The notes under the pieces are model-generated. The model made no database searches. It saw only the letters and a program-made list of their open reading frames with translations, and was not told the origin of the DNA. From assembly GCA_007827375.1 (NCBI GenBank), contig VISH01000001.1, forward strand, positions 1,054,001-1,118,000: DNA of 64,000 nt, written 5' to 3'. The position numbers and the translations under genes were made by a program. This document shows, one piece after another, positions 51,172 through 60,340 of the stretch; the stretch's first letter is position 1, and each line of letters begins with the position of its first letter. This DNA comes from Alteromonadaceae bacterium 2753L.S.0a.02. GTDB lineage: Bacteria; Pseudomonadota; Gammaproteobacteria; Pseudomonadales; Cellvibrionaceae.

Positions 51172-52404
51172 ATGAAGACTTTTGATCTTCAAAGAATTGT
51201 ACTTATTACCTGTGTTTATGCACTTTGCAGCAGTTGTTCACTCTACTCCATCAACTCACAAGTCAGCAAAATAGACAATGCCTCTGTCGTGCACGGCAAA
51301 GTCAGTAGCGCTATAAAGGATGTTCCACTTTACGTAGCCATTTTTAAGTATTCTGGACAGGTCTTCCAGTTAACTGACCATTCACTGGTCGAGAAAAATA
51401 ACCTCTTTGAGTACAACGTGCTACCCCAAGATCTTGCGTTTTCCGCATTCGCAGATGTGAACAGAGATGGCAAGTACCAGGAAGGTGAGCCAGCAACCTA
51501 CTTGGGTATAGAAAATAAAACGCCACGTATTATTTCCATTAAACCCAACGAAACAATTGATGTTGGTGAGCTGCGAATTGAAGGCCCCATTAAAAAGCCA
51601 GAGAACATCACCGTCGTCGACAAGCAAAGTAGAATTTCAAAAAACCTGGGGCGCGTCGTAAGCTTTGACGAGCCAATGTTTGCTCCCGAAGCGCAATCGG
51701 TAGGCCTGTGGCGCCCTCTGGATTATTTAAATGAGTACGGTGGCGGTATTGTGTTCCTGCAATCATACGATGCGGCTAAAACACCCGTATTGTTCGTGCA
51801 TGGCATTGCCGGGTCGGCGACATCCTTTACACCGGAATTGAATTCACTGGATACCGAACATTTTCAGCCTTGGATTTTTCAATACCCAAGCGGCCTCAAT
51901 CTTGGCATTCTCAGTAACTACGTCGACGACGCACTGTTGCAACTGCAAGCTAAATATGGCTTTAAGGATATCATTATCGTCGCCCACAGTATGGGTGGCC
52001 TGCTCACGCACGCCTTTATAAAACAATATGTTGAATCAGCTCCGCCGTACAAACTGCGCTTTGTCATGACCATTAACAGCCCACTCTATGGTATGGACAG
52101 CGCGGCGACTGGCGTGCGCCACTCACCCATCGTCGTTCCTTCGTGGCGCGACGTCGCCTCGGGCAGTGATTTCGTAAAAACCGTTCACAGCAAACCCTGG
52201 CCCGAAGACCTGCCTTATTTTCTGGTATTTTCCTATTTACCCGGCGAAGAAGGTGACGGTGTTGTACCGCTAAAAAGTCAGCTATCGTTGCAATTACAAG
52301 ACAAGGCGGTAGGGATAATGGGCTTCGAGGCCGGGCACACCGACATTCTGGCAAACCCGGACTTTGTAAAAAGATTCCAGGCGATACTCAACAACTATCG
52401 CTAA
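51172..52404 (+). CDS. Lipoprotein alpha/beta-hydrolase (lipase-like)
   Basis: A 410-residue protein with a lipobox-like CSSC (Cys 22) followed by Ser, predicting the outer membrane. A beta-rich N-domain (about 30-140) is followed by an alpha/beta-hydrolase domain: oxyanion region PVLFVHGIAGSATSF, nucleophile elbow VAHSMGG (Ser 273), Asp in GEEGDGVVPL and His in EAGHTDIL. It should act as an esterase or lipase at the cell envelope. GGGAGA precedes the ATG. It is divergent from the retron, with the retron promoter and RNA in between; there is no evidence that it belongs to the retron. Confidence 0.85.
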   Translation: MKTFDLQRIVLITCVYALCSSCSLYSINSQVSKIDNASVVHGKVSSAIKDVPLYVAIFKYSGQVFQLTDHSLVEKNNLFEYNVLPQDLAFSAFADVNRDGKYQEGEPATYLGIENKTPRIISIKPNETIDVGELRIEGPIKKPENITVVDKQSRISKNLGRVVSFDEPMFAPEAQSVGLWRPLDYLNEYGGGIVFLQSYDAAKTPVLFVHGIAGSATSFTPELNSLDTEHFQPWIFQYPSGLNLGILSNYVDDALLQLQAKYGFKDIIIVAHSMGGLLTHAFIKQYVESAPPYKLRFVMTINSPLYGMDSAATGVRHSPIVVPSWRDVASGSDFVKTVHSKPWPEDLPYFLVFSYLPGEEGDGVVPLKSQLSLQLQDKAVGIMGFEAGHTDILANPDFVKRFQAILNNYR

Positions 52405-52480
52405 AAGCAAAATCCAGACTGAGCAACGTTCCGGGTATCAGACGAAGCAAGTGCGGTTAGCCGACCAGCCGACCGCCAAG

Positions 52481-52894
52481 CTATTTTTTCGTGCCGCTAA
52501 ACAATTCTTTGAGCATGACTTTAAGAATTGCGCGGCGCGACACAACCCCTAATACGCGGCCGGAAGCCTCTATCACCGGATAATTTTTTGGTTTGTTTTC
52601 AAGCATCTGAGAGGCTAAGGCCAAAAGATCCTGATCCATTTTTATGCTGAGCACGTCTTTGCGCATAATATCGCCAACCGTCGCTACCCGCTGGTTGTGA
52701 TAGGCAACCTGTATACATACCTGCAGGCATTCCTGCCCGGAAATCCACCCCACAAGAATGCCGGCGTCATCAACCACCGGGCCACCCAGCATCTCTTTTT
52801 CTATTAACAATTTGGTGGCTTCCACCACCGGAATTGATGGTGTAATTACGGCAATATCACGGTTTATACAATCACTTATTGTTGAGCTAATCAT
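52481..52894 (-). CDS. Two-CBS-domain protein
   Basis: A 137-residue cytosolic protein made of a CBS pair (Bateman module): CBS1 about residues 5-63 (TISDCINRDIAVITPSIPVVEATKLLIEKEMLGGPVVDDAG) and CBS2 about 70-130 (VGDIMRKDVLSIKMDQDLLALASQMLENKPKNYPVIEASG), quoted here by their ends only. CBS pairs bind adenine nucleotides and act as energy sensors. AAGGAG 6 bp before the ATG at 52894 fixes the start; a longer frame is rejected. No catalytic domain is attached, so the partner is unknown. Confidence 0.87.
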   Translation of the reverse strand: MISSTISDCINRDIAVITPSIPVVEATKLLIEKEMLGGPVVDDAGILVGWISGQECLQVCIQVAYHNQRVATVGDIMRKDVLSIKMDQDLLALASQMLENKPKNYPVIEASGRVLGVVSRRAILKVMLKELFSGTKK

Positions 52895-53241
52895 GGCTAT
52901 CTCCTTGCAGCGCTGGCCTAGCGCTGGTGCGTGTTGCGCCAAACTGGAGCGTTAGCGTCTCTCGCAGGTAAAAAAACCGCCTGGATTGCACAACGGTGCT
53001 AATTTAATGCCATCTTGTAAACCGCTCAAGTTTCAAGCAAATACGCCGCCTTTGATCATTTCAAGCTCAGCGGTAGACCCAAAACGTTTCACTATTACGC
53101 AGGATAGTTGATATAAACTGTAAGAATTTGTGAACTCAGTTTCCTTAATTTGCATTAAATGGTAGCGTAGTAAAAAACCGGAGCAGGCGCCATACCCAAA
53201 AACAACAACAAGCGACGCCGAGTTATTTTCAGGAAGAAAGC
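52895..53241. other. 347-bp intergenic region
   Basis: Between the divergent CBS and rhomboid genes. I see no gene, strong palindrome or consensus promoter; AGGAAG precedes the rhomboid start. Confidence 0.4.
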
Positions 53242-54012
53242 ATGTTCCCCATTCGTGATGACAACCCCCAGGTCAACAAACCTATCGCCGTTTACAGCAT
53301 CATTGCACTCAATGCGATGGCCTGGCTGGTGCTGCAGGGTGCCGGATTCGGCGAGCAGCTCAACAACTCCATCTGTCAGTTTGGATTGATTCCCGCCGAT
53401 CTATTTAGCAACGAGCTGCTTAATCCCAGCAAAAAAACCGTGTGCGCTGGTGGCGGTGCCGGATTGTTTGGTGTACTCAGCTCCATGTTTATGCACGGCG
53501 GCTGGATGCATATTATTGGTAATATGTGGTTTCTCTGGGTGTTTGGCGACAATGTCGAAGATTCCATGGGCTCGCTGCGATTCATTGTCTTTTACCTCTT
53601 GTGCGGACTGTGCGCGGTTGTGGCACAGGTCGCCGCCGACCCAAACTCTACCATTCCCATGGTGGGTGCTTCGGGCGCTATAGGCGGCGTAATGGGCGCT
53701 TACATTATGTTATTCCCGCGCGTTAAAGTTCATCTTGCTGTCATCCTGATAATTATTTTCACTACCTTCCGGGTACCAGCTTTTGCCATGTTAGGGTACT
53801 GGATTGCGATTCAATTTCTTGGGGGTATCACGTCCATAGGGTCCACCGGTGGTGGTGTGGCGTTCTGGGCGCACATTGGCGGGTTCCTCGGTGGTGCGGC
53901 ACTGGTGTGGCTATTTAAAGACGAGGAACTGCTGCTTAATCATCCCTATCACGGCTGGCAGCAACAAACACGTTCTGCCGATATATGGAGCGACCCCCGC
54001 AATCGCGAATGA
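53242..54012 (+). CDS. Rhomboid-family intramembrane serine protease
   Basis: A 256-residue inner-membrane protein with about six helices. The oxyanion-side motif HIIGNMWFLW (His 90, Asn 94), the catalytic Ser 144 in GASGAIGGVMGAY and catalytic His 211 in WAHIGGFLGGAALV are all present. It should cleave membrane-spanning substrates within the bilayer. The typical rhombosortase is shorter and differently arranged, so this is better read as a general rhomboid protease. AGGAAG precedes the ATG. The next gene follows closely on the same strand. Confidence 0.9.
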   Translation: MFPIRDDNPQVNKPIAVYSIIALNAMAWLVLQGAGFGEQLNNSICQFGLIPADLFSNELLNPSKKTVCAGGGAGLFGVLSSMFMHGGWMHIIGNMWFLWVFGDNVEDSMGSLRFIVFYLLCGLCAVVAQVAADPNSTIPMVGASGAIGGVMGAYIMLFPRVKVHLAVILIIIFTTFRVPAFAMLGYWIAIQFLGGITSIGSTGGGVAFWAHIGGFLGGAALVWLFKDEELLLNHPYHGWQQQTRSADIWSDPRNRE

Positions 54013-54108
54013 TGTATTAAATTGCATCAATTAATTTCAAAAAATATTTTAAGTACAACAAACTGTTTAAAACAACAAACGCTCGAGCTACCGGAGAACC
54101 CTAACAAC

Positions 54109-54921
54109 ATGTGTGCATTGCGAGCCATGGAACAATCAGATATCGGCAAGGCTGTCGAGATTATTTTTACACACGATGATGACGACGCAGAAGCGGCACA
54201 ACTGGACTTCGAGCGAACCGGTATCTGCGATCAATACGTATTCGAAATGGACAGCACGATTATCGGTGTTACTGGGTTTCGCCGGGTACCCGCCACTGAA
54301 AATACCGCCTGGTTATCCTGGACCTATATAGCAGCACAATATTGCAGACAAGGCCACGGCACCGCAATGATGCAGCAATTACTCAGCATTTTAAACGAAC
54401 TGGACACGCGTAAAATATTTGTAAAGGTATCGAATTATCGTGATGAACAAGGGTATGAAGTATATTTAGGGGCCCTTAAAATGTACGAGTCGTTGGGTTT
54501 TCAACTGGAACTCACAAATAAAGACTTTTACGATAAAGATGAAGACCAATTGATTTATTCCAAATCGTTAAAATCCGATGGTGATGACGCGGTAGACATT
54601 CTCGAGGAAAAGCCGGTGATGCGTTTCAATGGAATCTATGAAATAGCAGAATCAGAAGGCGCCTATACATTTTCCTGGACAGTACTCGATAAAAAGCCCC
54701 TGTTTGGCAAAAGAAGTTTCACCATTGAAGATGTTCAAATCGGGTTGAAAGCTGCAAAAAAAGAAGGCGCACGCAAAGTGTTTTTAACTTTTCCTTCTAA
54801 TTTACCACTTATTCATCAGCCGCTTCAGGCCGCAGGCTTTAAATATGTGGGCACACTAAAGGATTATTATGAAAGGGGTGTCGATGAAATGCATTTTTCT
54901 CATACCCTCGCCAACGTTTAA
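54109..54921 (+). CDS. Tandem GNAT-type acetyltransferase
   Basis: A 270-residue cytosolic protein. The first half (about 1-165) is a GNAT domain with LSWTYIAAQYCRQGHGTAMMQQLL as the acetyl-CoA loop (QGHGT) and a C-terminal MYESLGFQLE. The second half (about 185-270) is another GNAT-like or degenerate domain (FTIEDVQIGLKAAKKEGARKVFLTF, LQAAGFKYVGTLKDYYERG). The ATG at 54109 is preferred with GGAG 12 bp upstream; the longer frame starts only at TTG. It precedes the membrane-anchored protein and the aminopropyltransferase-like gene; an amine substrate is a plausible inference. Confidence 0.75.
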   Translation: MCALRAMEQSDIGKAVEIIFTHDDDDAEAAQLDFERTGICDQYVFEMDSTIIGVTGFRRVPATENTAWLSWTYIAAQYCRQGHGTAMMQQLLSILNELDTRKIFVKVSNYRDEQGYEVYLGALKMYESLGFQLELTNKDFYDKDEDQLIYSKSLKSDGDDAVDILEEKPVMRFNGIYEIAESEGAYTFSWTVLDKKPLFGKRSFTIEDVQIGLKAAKKEGARKVFLTFPSNLPLIHQPLQAAGFKYVGTLKDYYERGVDEMHFSHTLANV

Positions 54922-54971
54922 CCTCCCATGTAAATCAACACAAAAACTCAAAAATTAAAAAGGACCAAGCA

Positions 54972-55571
54972 ATGAAAGAACTTGCAAAATATGGACTCAT
55001 CGCTGTTGCAGTCATCGCCTATGTTATGTATCGCGGTTCAGATGACGATATCAGTTATGTCGACGACCCCATTGATTTAAACGCGGTACTCGACGTTACG
55101 GTAGACACCTTGTACGCCTACCAGGAAGATCTCGATGCCCAAGATCAGGATTCACTGAATGCCGACGCCGCCTTCGTCGGATTCTCCCAAGCCCTGCAAA
55201 CCAGTTACAACAACGCCTCTCCCGCATTGCATACCGCGCCTATTGGTGTCACGCCGCGCGCGGATGCCTCTTTATTAGCGTACGAAGATAGCAACAGCAA
55301 TAGCGAAATGGACAACGAAGAACCGGCGTTATTTATGATCGAAATTGATGGTGAGCGCGCCCGAATTATTGCCTCGAGTCGCAGCGGTGCAGTAAACGAA
55401 CACCATTTTAGCGGTACCGGGCTGTTAACGGGCTACTTATTGGGTAGCATGCTCAACCGCCAAAGAGCTGCTGGCGTCACTTCCTCTTCTCTCGCCAAGA
55501 AACAGCCGATTTCTGCAACTCAAGCAGCGCGCGCACGTGCGGGTTCCGGTAGCCATTCCTACGGCAAATAA
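54972..55571 (+). CDS. Membrane-anchored acidic protein next to the aminopropyltransferase
   Basis: A 199-residue protein with an N-terminal membrane segment (about residues 4-20) followed by a very acidic region (SDDDISYVDDPIDLNAVLDV), a compact domain with LLAYEDSNSNSEMDNEEPALFMIEIDGERARIIASS, and a Ser/Ala/Gly-rich, disordered basic tail (residues 160-199). AAGGA precedes the ATG. The family is not recognised. It lies 50 bp after the GNAT gene and 64 bp before the aminopropyltransferase, so all three are likely co-transcribed. Confidence 0.7.
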   Translation: MKELAKYGLIAVAVIAYVMYRGSDDDISYVDDPIDLNAVLDVTVDTLYAYQEDLDAQDQDSLNADAAFVGFSQALQTSYNNASPALHTAPIGVTPRADASLLAYEDSNSNSEMDNEEPALFMIEIDGERARIIASSRSGAVNEHHFSGTGLLTGYLLGSMLNRQRAAGVTSSSLAKKQPISATQAARARAGSGSHSYGK

Positions 55572-55635
55572 TCACTTCGCAGCTCTCCGTTGAGTATGGC
55601 CCCGGGCTATACTCAACGACCTATCCTATATCGTT

Positions 55636-57177
55636 ATGACCTCATCATTATCTGAAATACCCAGTTTAACGCGCCGACAAAGCGGCGTTCTGCTTTTCTC
55701 TATTCTTATTGTTGCGCTCTGCGGCATTGTATATGAACTGATCATCGGCACGGTGTCGAGCTACCTGCTCGGCAATAGCGTTTACCAATTTTCGTTGACC
55801 ATCGGGTTTTTTATGTTTGCGATGGGCATTGGTTCTCTCATATCCAAATATTTTGATGAGAGCTATGTACGAAATTTTATTCTTGTTGAAATCGCCATAG
55901 CACTCGTAGGCGGTGTGTGCAGCGTTGCGCTGTTTCTTGCGTTTCCGTTCGCGCGCGTACTCTACGAAACTATCCAATACAGCCTGATTTTATTGATTGG
56001 TGCCCTGGTGGGAATGGAAATTCCCATTTTAACAACCTTACTTACAAAAAATAAAAAACTCAAAGAATCCATAGCCGAAGTGATGTCACTCGATTATGTG
56101 GGCGCGCTCATTGGTTCAGTATCATTTCCATTATTGCTTTTACCATCTTTAGGGCTCATTCAATCTTCCTTCGCAATTGGAATCATCAACATTTTAATAG
56201 CGATTGCCAATGTAGTCGTGTTTCGCAATCATCTCGCACACTTTCACACCATGCTTCGGGCCTGTATTGTCGTACTGGCGTTACTGGTACTTTGTGTATT
56301 TGGGGGTTCGGAAATCAGTCATTTCGCAGAAAAGCACTTATATTTTGATCAGGTAATATTTTCCAAACAGACACCCTACCAAAAAATCGTAGTTACTCGC
56401 TCAACAACTACACGCGATCAACGACTTTTTATTGATGGACACATTCAGTTTTCGTCTCGCGACGAATATCGTTACCACGAATATCTCGTGCATCCGCTGT
56501 TAGCACAACCGGGAAGTAGAGAAAACATTTTAATTCTGGGCGGTGGTGATGGCCTGGCTGCACGAGAAGTACTGAAATACAGTGATGTAAAATTGTTACA
56601 TCTCGTGGATATTGATCCTGAAATGGTAAGAATCGGGCGTGACTTGCCCACGCTTGAAAGACTTAATAATAAAAGTCTGCACGACCCGCGTGTAAGCATT
56701 TTTAACGAAGATGCGTTCAGCTTTATTAATCAACCAGGCATTCTTTACGATCGCGTTATTATCGATATGCCCGACCCCCACAACGAAGCGATAAATAAAC
56801 TTTATTCCCGCGAATTCTATAAAATGATCGCGCATCGCTTGGCAGCAAACGGGATATTAGTTACTCAAAGTTCTTCACCCTTTTTCACTCGCCGGGTGTT
56901 TTGGTGTATTGAAGCAACGCTAGCAAGCGTTTTTGACTTTACCCGCAGCTACCACACAGCTTTACCTTCATTTGGTATCTGGGGATTTAATATGGCTCGC
57001 AACGGTAGTGCGTTTTCAGATGAAATCCAATTAACCGTGGCAACACGCGCAATCACAAACAAAGGAATGCTCTTGGCAAGTACCTTCGATAAAGACATGA
57101 CCAGGCTGGAAATGCCCGTAAATTCCATTATGGAACCCAAACTGTATCAATTTTATATTGAAGATCTGCGGCGCTAA
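55636..57177 (+). CDS. Membrane-bound spermidine-synthase-like aminopropyltransferase
   Basis: A 513-residue protein. Residues 18-220 hold seven membrane helices; the C-terminal half is a spermidine-synthase-type methyltransferase-fold domain. Its motifs are visible: IDGHIQFSSRDEYRYHEYLVHP, the nucleotide loop LGGGDGLAAREVLKY (Gly 302-Gly 306), LVDIDPEMVRIGRDLP, and the substrate aspartate region IIDMPDPHNEAINKLYSREFY. It should transfer an aminopropyl group from decarboxylated AdoMet to an amine near or in the membrane. The convergent speD gene 12 bp away supplies that donor. The exact acceptor is unknown. Confidence 0.88.
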   Translation: MTSSLSEIPSLTRRQSGVLLFSILIVALCGIVYELIIGTVSSYLLGNSVYQFSLTIGFFMFAMGIGSLISKYFDESYVRNFILVEIAIALVGGVCSVALFLAFPFARVLYETIQYSLILLIGALVGMEIPILTTLLTKNKKLKESIAEVMSLDYVGALIGSVSFPLLLLPSLGLIQSSFAIGIINILIAIANVVVFRNHLAHFHTMLRACIVVLALLVLCVFGGSEISHFAEKHLYFDQVIFSKQTPYQKIVVTRSTTTRDQRLFIDGHIQFSSRDEYRYHEYLVHPLLAQPGSRENILILGGGDGLAAREVLKYSDVKLLHLVDIDPEMVRIGRDLPTLERLNNKSLHDPRVSIFNEDAFSFINQPGILYDRVIIDMPDPHNEAINKLYSREFYKMIAHRLAANGILVTQSSSPFFTRRVFWCIEATLASVFDFTRSYHTALPSFGIWGFNMARNGSAFSDEIQLTVATRAITNKGMLLASTFDKDMTRLEMPVNSIMEPKLYQFYIEDLRR

Positions 57178-57189
57178 ATCTAACAAAAG

Positions 57190-57645
57190 CTACTTGGTTT
57201 TTCCGCGTTGAATTTCGTTGATTTGTGTACGGCGGGCTTTAAAACAGGTACAAAGGTAATCTACTGCCAACTCCGGTTTGGAATCACCACACATAAATAC
57301 ATCAAACGCAGCATAATTGCGCTCGGGCCAGGTGTGCACGCTAATATGGGACTCCGCAAGTAGCGCTACCCCTGTTACGCCTTCGCCGTCACAAAACTTA
57401 TGAAGGTGGATATGTAACAGCACGGCACCAGAACGTTGCGCTGCCTCTATCAGGGCATTTTCAATAAACGCACAGTTATCCAGTTCAATGCAATCCCAAA
57501 TATCGACAATAAAATGCCGGCCTGCACAATCGCCTTGCGGTTGAGAGTTGTGCTTGGCCCGTAGGGGAGGCTCTAAACTTTTACTGGTAGCAATTTTTAT
57601 AATGTCAGCTTGATGGGGGCTTTTCAGGGGGGTATTGGTGCTCAT
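57190..57645 (-). CDS. speD: S-adenosylmethionine decarboxylase proenzyme
   Basis: A 151-residue member of the small, prokaryotic AdoMet decarboxylase class. The self-processing site is AESHISVHTWPE: cleavage before Ser 99 would create the pyruvoyl cofactor. A further family motif is the GVTGVALL strand with the preceding HIHKF-like segment (LHIHLHKFCDGEGVTG). The product decarboxylated AdoMet is the aminopropyl donor for spermidine-type synthases. It converges tail to tail with the aminopropyltransferase gene (12 bp apart). The ATG at 57645 is used; the frame extends 24 codons upstream to a GTG. Confidence 0.9.
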   Translation of the reverse strand: MSTNTPLKSPHQADIIKIATSKSLEPPLRAKHNSQPQGDCAGRHFIVDIWDCIELDNCAFIENALIEAAQRSGAVLLHIHLHKFCDGEGVTGVALLAESHISVHTWPERNYAAFDVFMCGDSKPELAVDYLCTCFKARRTQINEIQRGKTK

Positions 57646-57766
57646 GCGTAACACGTGTCCATTTGTCGTTATGCTTTTCCACACCGCAATGTACCAAAGC
57701 AAATCGGTATGTGCCACCTAAGTTGCAATTTATTACAGAATTTTATGATCTCGCCCAAGACTAAAA

Positions 57767-58621
57767 TTACAAGCGCAATCGACTGTGCGAAATACTGGCA
57801 AACACCACGCCGATCCCCATCACGATAACACCAACAACATGATAGGCAGAGAGAATTTCGGAAAAGAATATGACACCCAGCGAAATGGTAAAGGGCGCCT
57901 GCATCAAGCTCATTGAGCTCACTAGAGCGGCGGGTGCGTTGCGATACGCCTCCGTTAGTGCGATCTGTGCCAGGGTTCCGGCAATCCCCATTAAGATGAG
58001 CAATAGCAGAAGATCAAGGCTGGGTCGCTGGTAATCAAACAGCATCATAGCGCCAGTTATGATCGCCGCGGCCAGGCTAAACGAGAGCACGATACTGTTA
58101 TTGTTGTGGCTCGCAGATGCCGAACGAATTGTTACAAATACCAAACCAGCAAACAGGGTTCCCAAAAGACCGATTGCGAAATCGATTAATTTAAAATCCC
58201 GCAAAGCGCCTTGCGCGCTGTGATCCTGCTGCCAAACGGGCACAAAAATCAGTTGCAAACCAATAATTGCCAACACCAACCAGCCCAGGGTTTGCAGCGT
58301 CAAAGTTTCTTTGAGTACCACGCGCGCGGTGATGTAAGTGACTAAGGGTGTACACCAAACCAGAATACCGGAAACCGATAAAGGTAAATGCTGAGTCGCA
58401 TGAAAGAAACACAGCAAGCCTCCGGTTCCCAACAGGCCTCGCAACAACAATGGCTTACGGGGTTTCGGAAAAAACGCCTGCCGCCTACTAAATATCAACA
58501 GAGATACGATAAGCGTAGGGATTATTGAACGAAAAAACGCGATTTCGGAAAGCGGCAGTTGTGTTCCGATTTTACGAACACAAACTGCCATTATCGAAAA
58601 ACACAGGCAGGCCACAAGCAC
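57767..58621 (-). CDS. EamA-family (DMT) transporter
   Basis: A 284-residue inner-membrane protein with about ten helices in two EamA repeats (first ending near residue 128, second near 275). Conserved features include FFRSIIPTLIVSLLIF and the second-repeat EAYRNAPAALVSSMSLMQAPFTISLG. DMT transporters export amino acids or other metabolites; the substrate is not visible. The start is uncertain: the first listed codon is GTG at 58621, but protein-like sequence (RHDRPLYAAVFVLVAC) continues upstream in frame to 58664. An AAGGA stands in front of in-frame ATT and ATC codons, so a rare start codon further upstream is possible. Confidence 0.85.
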   Translation of the reverse strand: MLVACLCFSIMAVCVRKIGTQLPLSEIAFFRSIIPTLIVSLLIFSRRQAFFPKPRKPLLLRGLLGTGGLLCFFHATQHLPLSVSGILVWCTPLVTYITARVVLKETLTLQTLGWLVLAIIGLQLIFVPVWQQDHSAQGALRDFKLIDFAIGLLGTLFAGLVFVTIRSASASHNNNSIVLSFSLAAAIITGAMMLFDYQRPSLDLLLLLILMGIAGTLAQIALTEAYRNAPAALVSSMSLMQAPFTISLGVIFFSEILSAYHVVGVIVMGIGVVFASISHSRLRL

Positions 58622-58759
58622 GAAAACAGCGGCGTAGAGGGGGCGGTCGTGTCGGATAATTTTTCCTTACAATCCCTTCAAGATTATAAATCGTCGGCAT
58701 TTACCCAAAGCAAAGTATATTTTTACGTTGGGCAATCGTTTCTCGAATAATTAAACTCA

Positions 58760-60208
58760 TTATAAATAGCGTTTAGCGTACTTTCTAACTTTTCCAGATT
58801 TAGCTTCTTCACTGAGTCGTTCGAAAAGTGCAATTTCGTCGGAACCAGCATAGGAACCGACATATCGGCATAACCATGCCATTAGATCAACTTCAAACTT
58901 TTCAGTTGCAGAAAAACCAGCTTGGTTCAGACGGGAAGAAGCAAATTTTAAAATAGTTTCATCAAAAACGTCTTGCTTCACAGCGATTTTTGCTCCAACA
59001 ATTTGTAAATTTATATCCCCCGCTCTTAGCATATTGAGTACGCGATATACATCGAGCATTCCTTTAGGCGCACTTTGCAGGTCCTTGGATATGATAGGAT
59101 TCCAGCTTGAATATGTACGCACTAGGTCAAGCGCGCTACTCGTATACCTGGCGATTTTTTTATTGTCTGAATTAGAAACAATGTCTACGAAGAACGGTTC
59201 GTATTCCAAGCGTCCGGAGTAAGCTAGGCCTTTTATCAACCATGACACCTGGTCTATTTGCGCTTTTGTGTCAGCTGTTTTCAAACCCTCGGATATGTAA
59301 CTTTTAAGAGGGTCAAATACTCGCTTGTCGCTTATGCCAGAATACCTAAGCTCATCAATTGCATCTTTTTGATTTCCGTAAAGACCCGAATTAATTTTAT
59401 CCGCTAAGCGTAGAATTTCCGCTGTATATTCACTTTCGGCGCTATTTTGATTTTTAGGGGTATTAGATTGTGGTAAGGCAACAACAGCATTTATAGTGGG
59501 CACAATTGAATCCACAATATATTCGCCGGATACTGAATTAAAACGAATGTCACCTGCACCCCGGTAATTCAACTTCAAGTGTTCAAGCTGAATGGTCCCA
59601 GCGAAGGCTTTCCTTGTGGTGAAATGATATATTCCAACTGAACTGGGGTTGCCTAATTTTGTGTAGACTTCTGTAAGCGTATCTCCAACACTGACGATAC
59701 CAATATAGTCTGGAGTGAATTCTTTGCTGGGGTTGAGACTCGCAACGTGCGTCCTATATTGCTCCAGGTTCACTTTATAAGTATTAAATGGTTTAGAGCC
59801 ACCGCCACCTTTTCGTAATTCCCGAAGTGCCCTTGCCGCGTAACGCTTTATTTTACCGCTCTTGCTGCTTGCTTCAATATTTTCAACTAATGCTGAGTAA
59901 CGCATATTTTCCGAAGACCCCAAAGCCCGCAACAACCAGGCACTGGCATCTTCCCAATAATCTAAATTCAGCTGGTAATTTTGTTCCAGTATCGTCGCTG
60001 CGACATCCAATAGTTGCTCATTCTTAGGCGACGCTTGCTCAAGAATTTTAGCGCCGGTTTTTATTTGGGCCGCGGATGTCTCAGCGAAATAATTGGCTAT
60101 TACATGATCAATATCTTTGAAATTATACCCTTCTGAACCCAACACCGGCTCAAAACTGAGGGCTAATAATATAAAAACAACAACCTGAAATTGCGCAAGA
60201 GCTTTCAT
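58760..60208 (-). CDS. Exported protein with three HEAT-like repeats and a SmpA/OmlA-like insert
   Basis: A 482-residue exported protein: signal peptide (1-24, ending VLGSEG) and three repeats of about 45 residues ending in closely related lines: KSGKIKRYAARAL (about 114-126), NKKIARYTSSAL (about 340-352) and KSGKVRKYAKRYL (the C-terminus), each preceded by a Trp-Leu helix (ASAWLLRALG, QVSWLIKGLA, LMAWLCRYVG). Between the first and second is a short SmpA/OmlA-like domain (VSVGDTLTEVYTKLGNPSSVG). It is probably a periplasmic scaffold. It lies between the EamA gene and the atp operon terminator; no partner is evident. Confidence 0.68.
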   Translation of the reverse strand: MKALAQFQVVVFILLALSFEPVLGSEGYNFKDIDHVIANYFAETSAAQIKTGAKILEQASPKNEQLLDVAATILEQNYQLNLDYWEDASAWLLRALGSSENMRYSALVENIEASSKSGKIKRYAARALRELRKGGGGSKPFNTYKVNLEQYRTHVASLNPSKEFTPDYIGIVSVGDTLTEVYTKLGNPSSVGIYHFTTRKAFAGTIQLEHLKLNYRGAGDIRFNSVSGEYIVDSIVPTINAVVALPQSNTPKNQNSAESEYTAEILRLADKINSGLYGNQKDAIDELRYSGISDKRVFDPLKSYISEGLKTADTKAQIDQVSWLIKGLAYSGRLEYEPFFVDIVSNSDNKKIARYTSSALDLVRTYSSWNPIISKDLQSAPKGMLDVYRVLNMLRAGDINLQIVGAKIAVKQDVFDETILKFASSRLNQAGFSATEKFEVDLMAWLCRYVGSYAGSDEIALFERLSEEAKSGKVRKYAKRYL

Positions 60209-60290
60209 TGAAATTCCTTCTAATATGTCGTTCTGCTGTTAAGTTGATTTTTACAAGTGGGCTGTAATAATTTCTGAATCACACCACAAT

Positions 60291-60318
60291 AAAAAGGGCA
60301 GCCGAAGCTGCCCTTTTT
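60291..60318 (-). terminator. Rho-independent terminator of the atp operon
   Basis: AAAAAGGGCAGC (60291-60302) and GCTGCCCTTTTT (60307-60318) pair perfectly around a 4-nt loop, TTCG on the minus strand. On the minus strand the stem ends in a T-run, 23 bp after the atpC stop. It is symmetrical enough to work in both directions. Confidence 0.93.
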
Positions 60319-60340
60319 CGTTTGGCAAAACCCAAAACTA

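Noticed and set aside
51172..52404. Lipase-like lipoprotein as a retron effector
   Set aside because: It is divergent from the retron, has its own ribosome-binding site and an outer-membrane lipobox, which does not fit known retron effectors.
53242..54012. Rhomboid protease as the rhombosortase for the GlyGly-CTERM protein
   Set aside because: It has the size and layout of a general rhomboid and lies 7 kb from the GlyGly-CTERM gene; no positive evidence links them.
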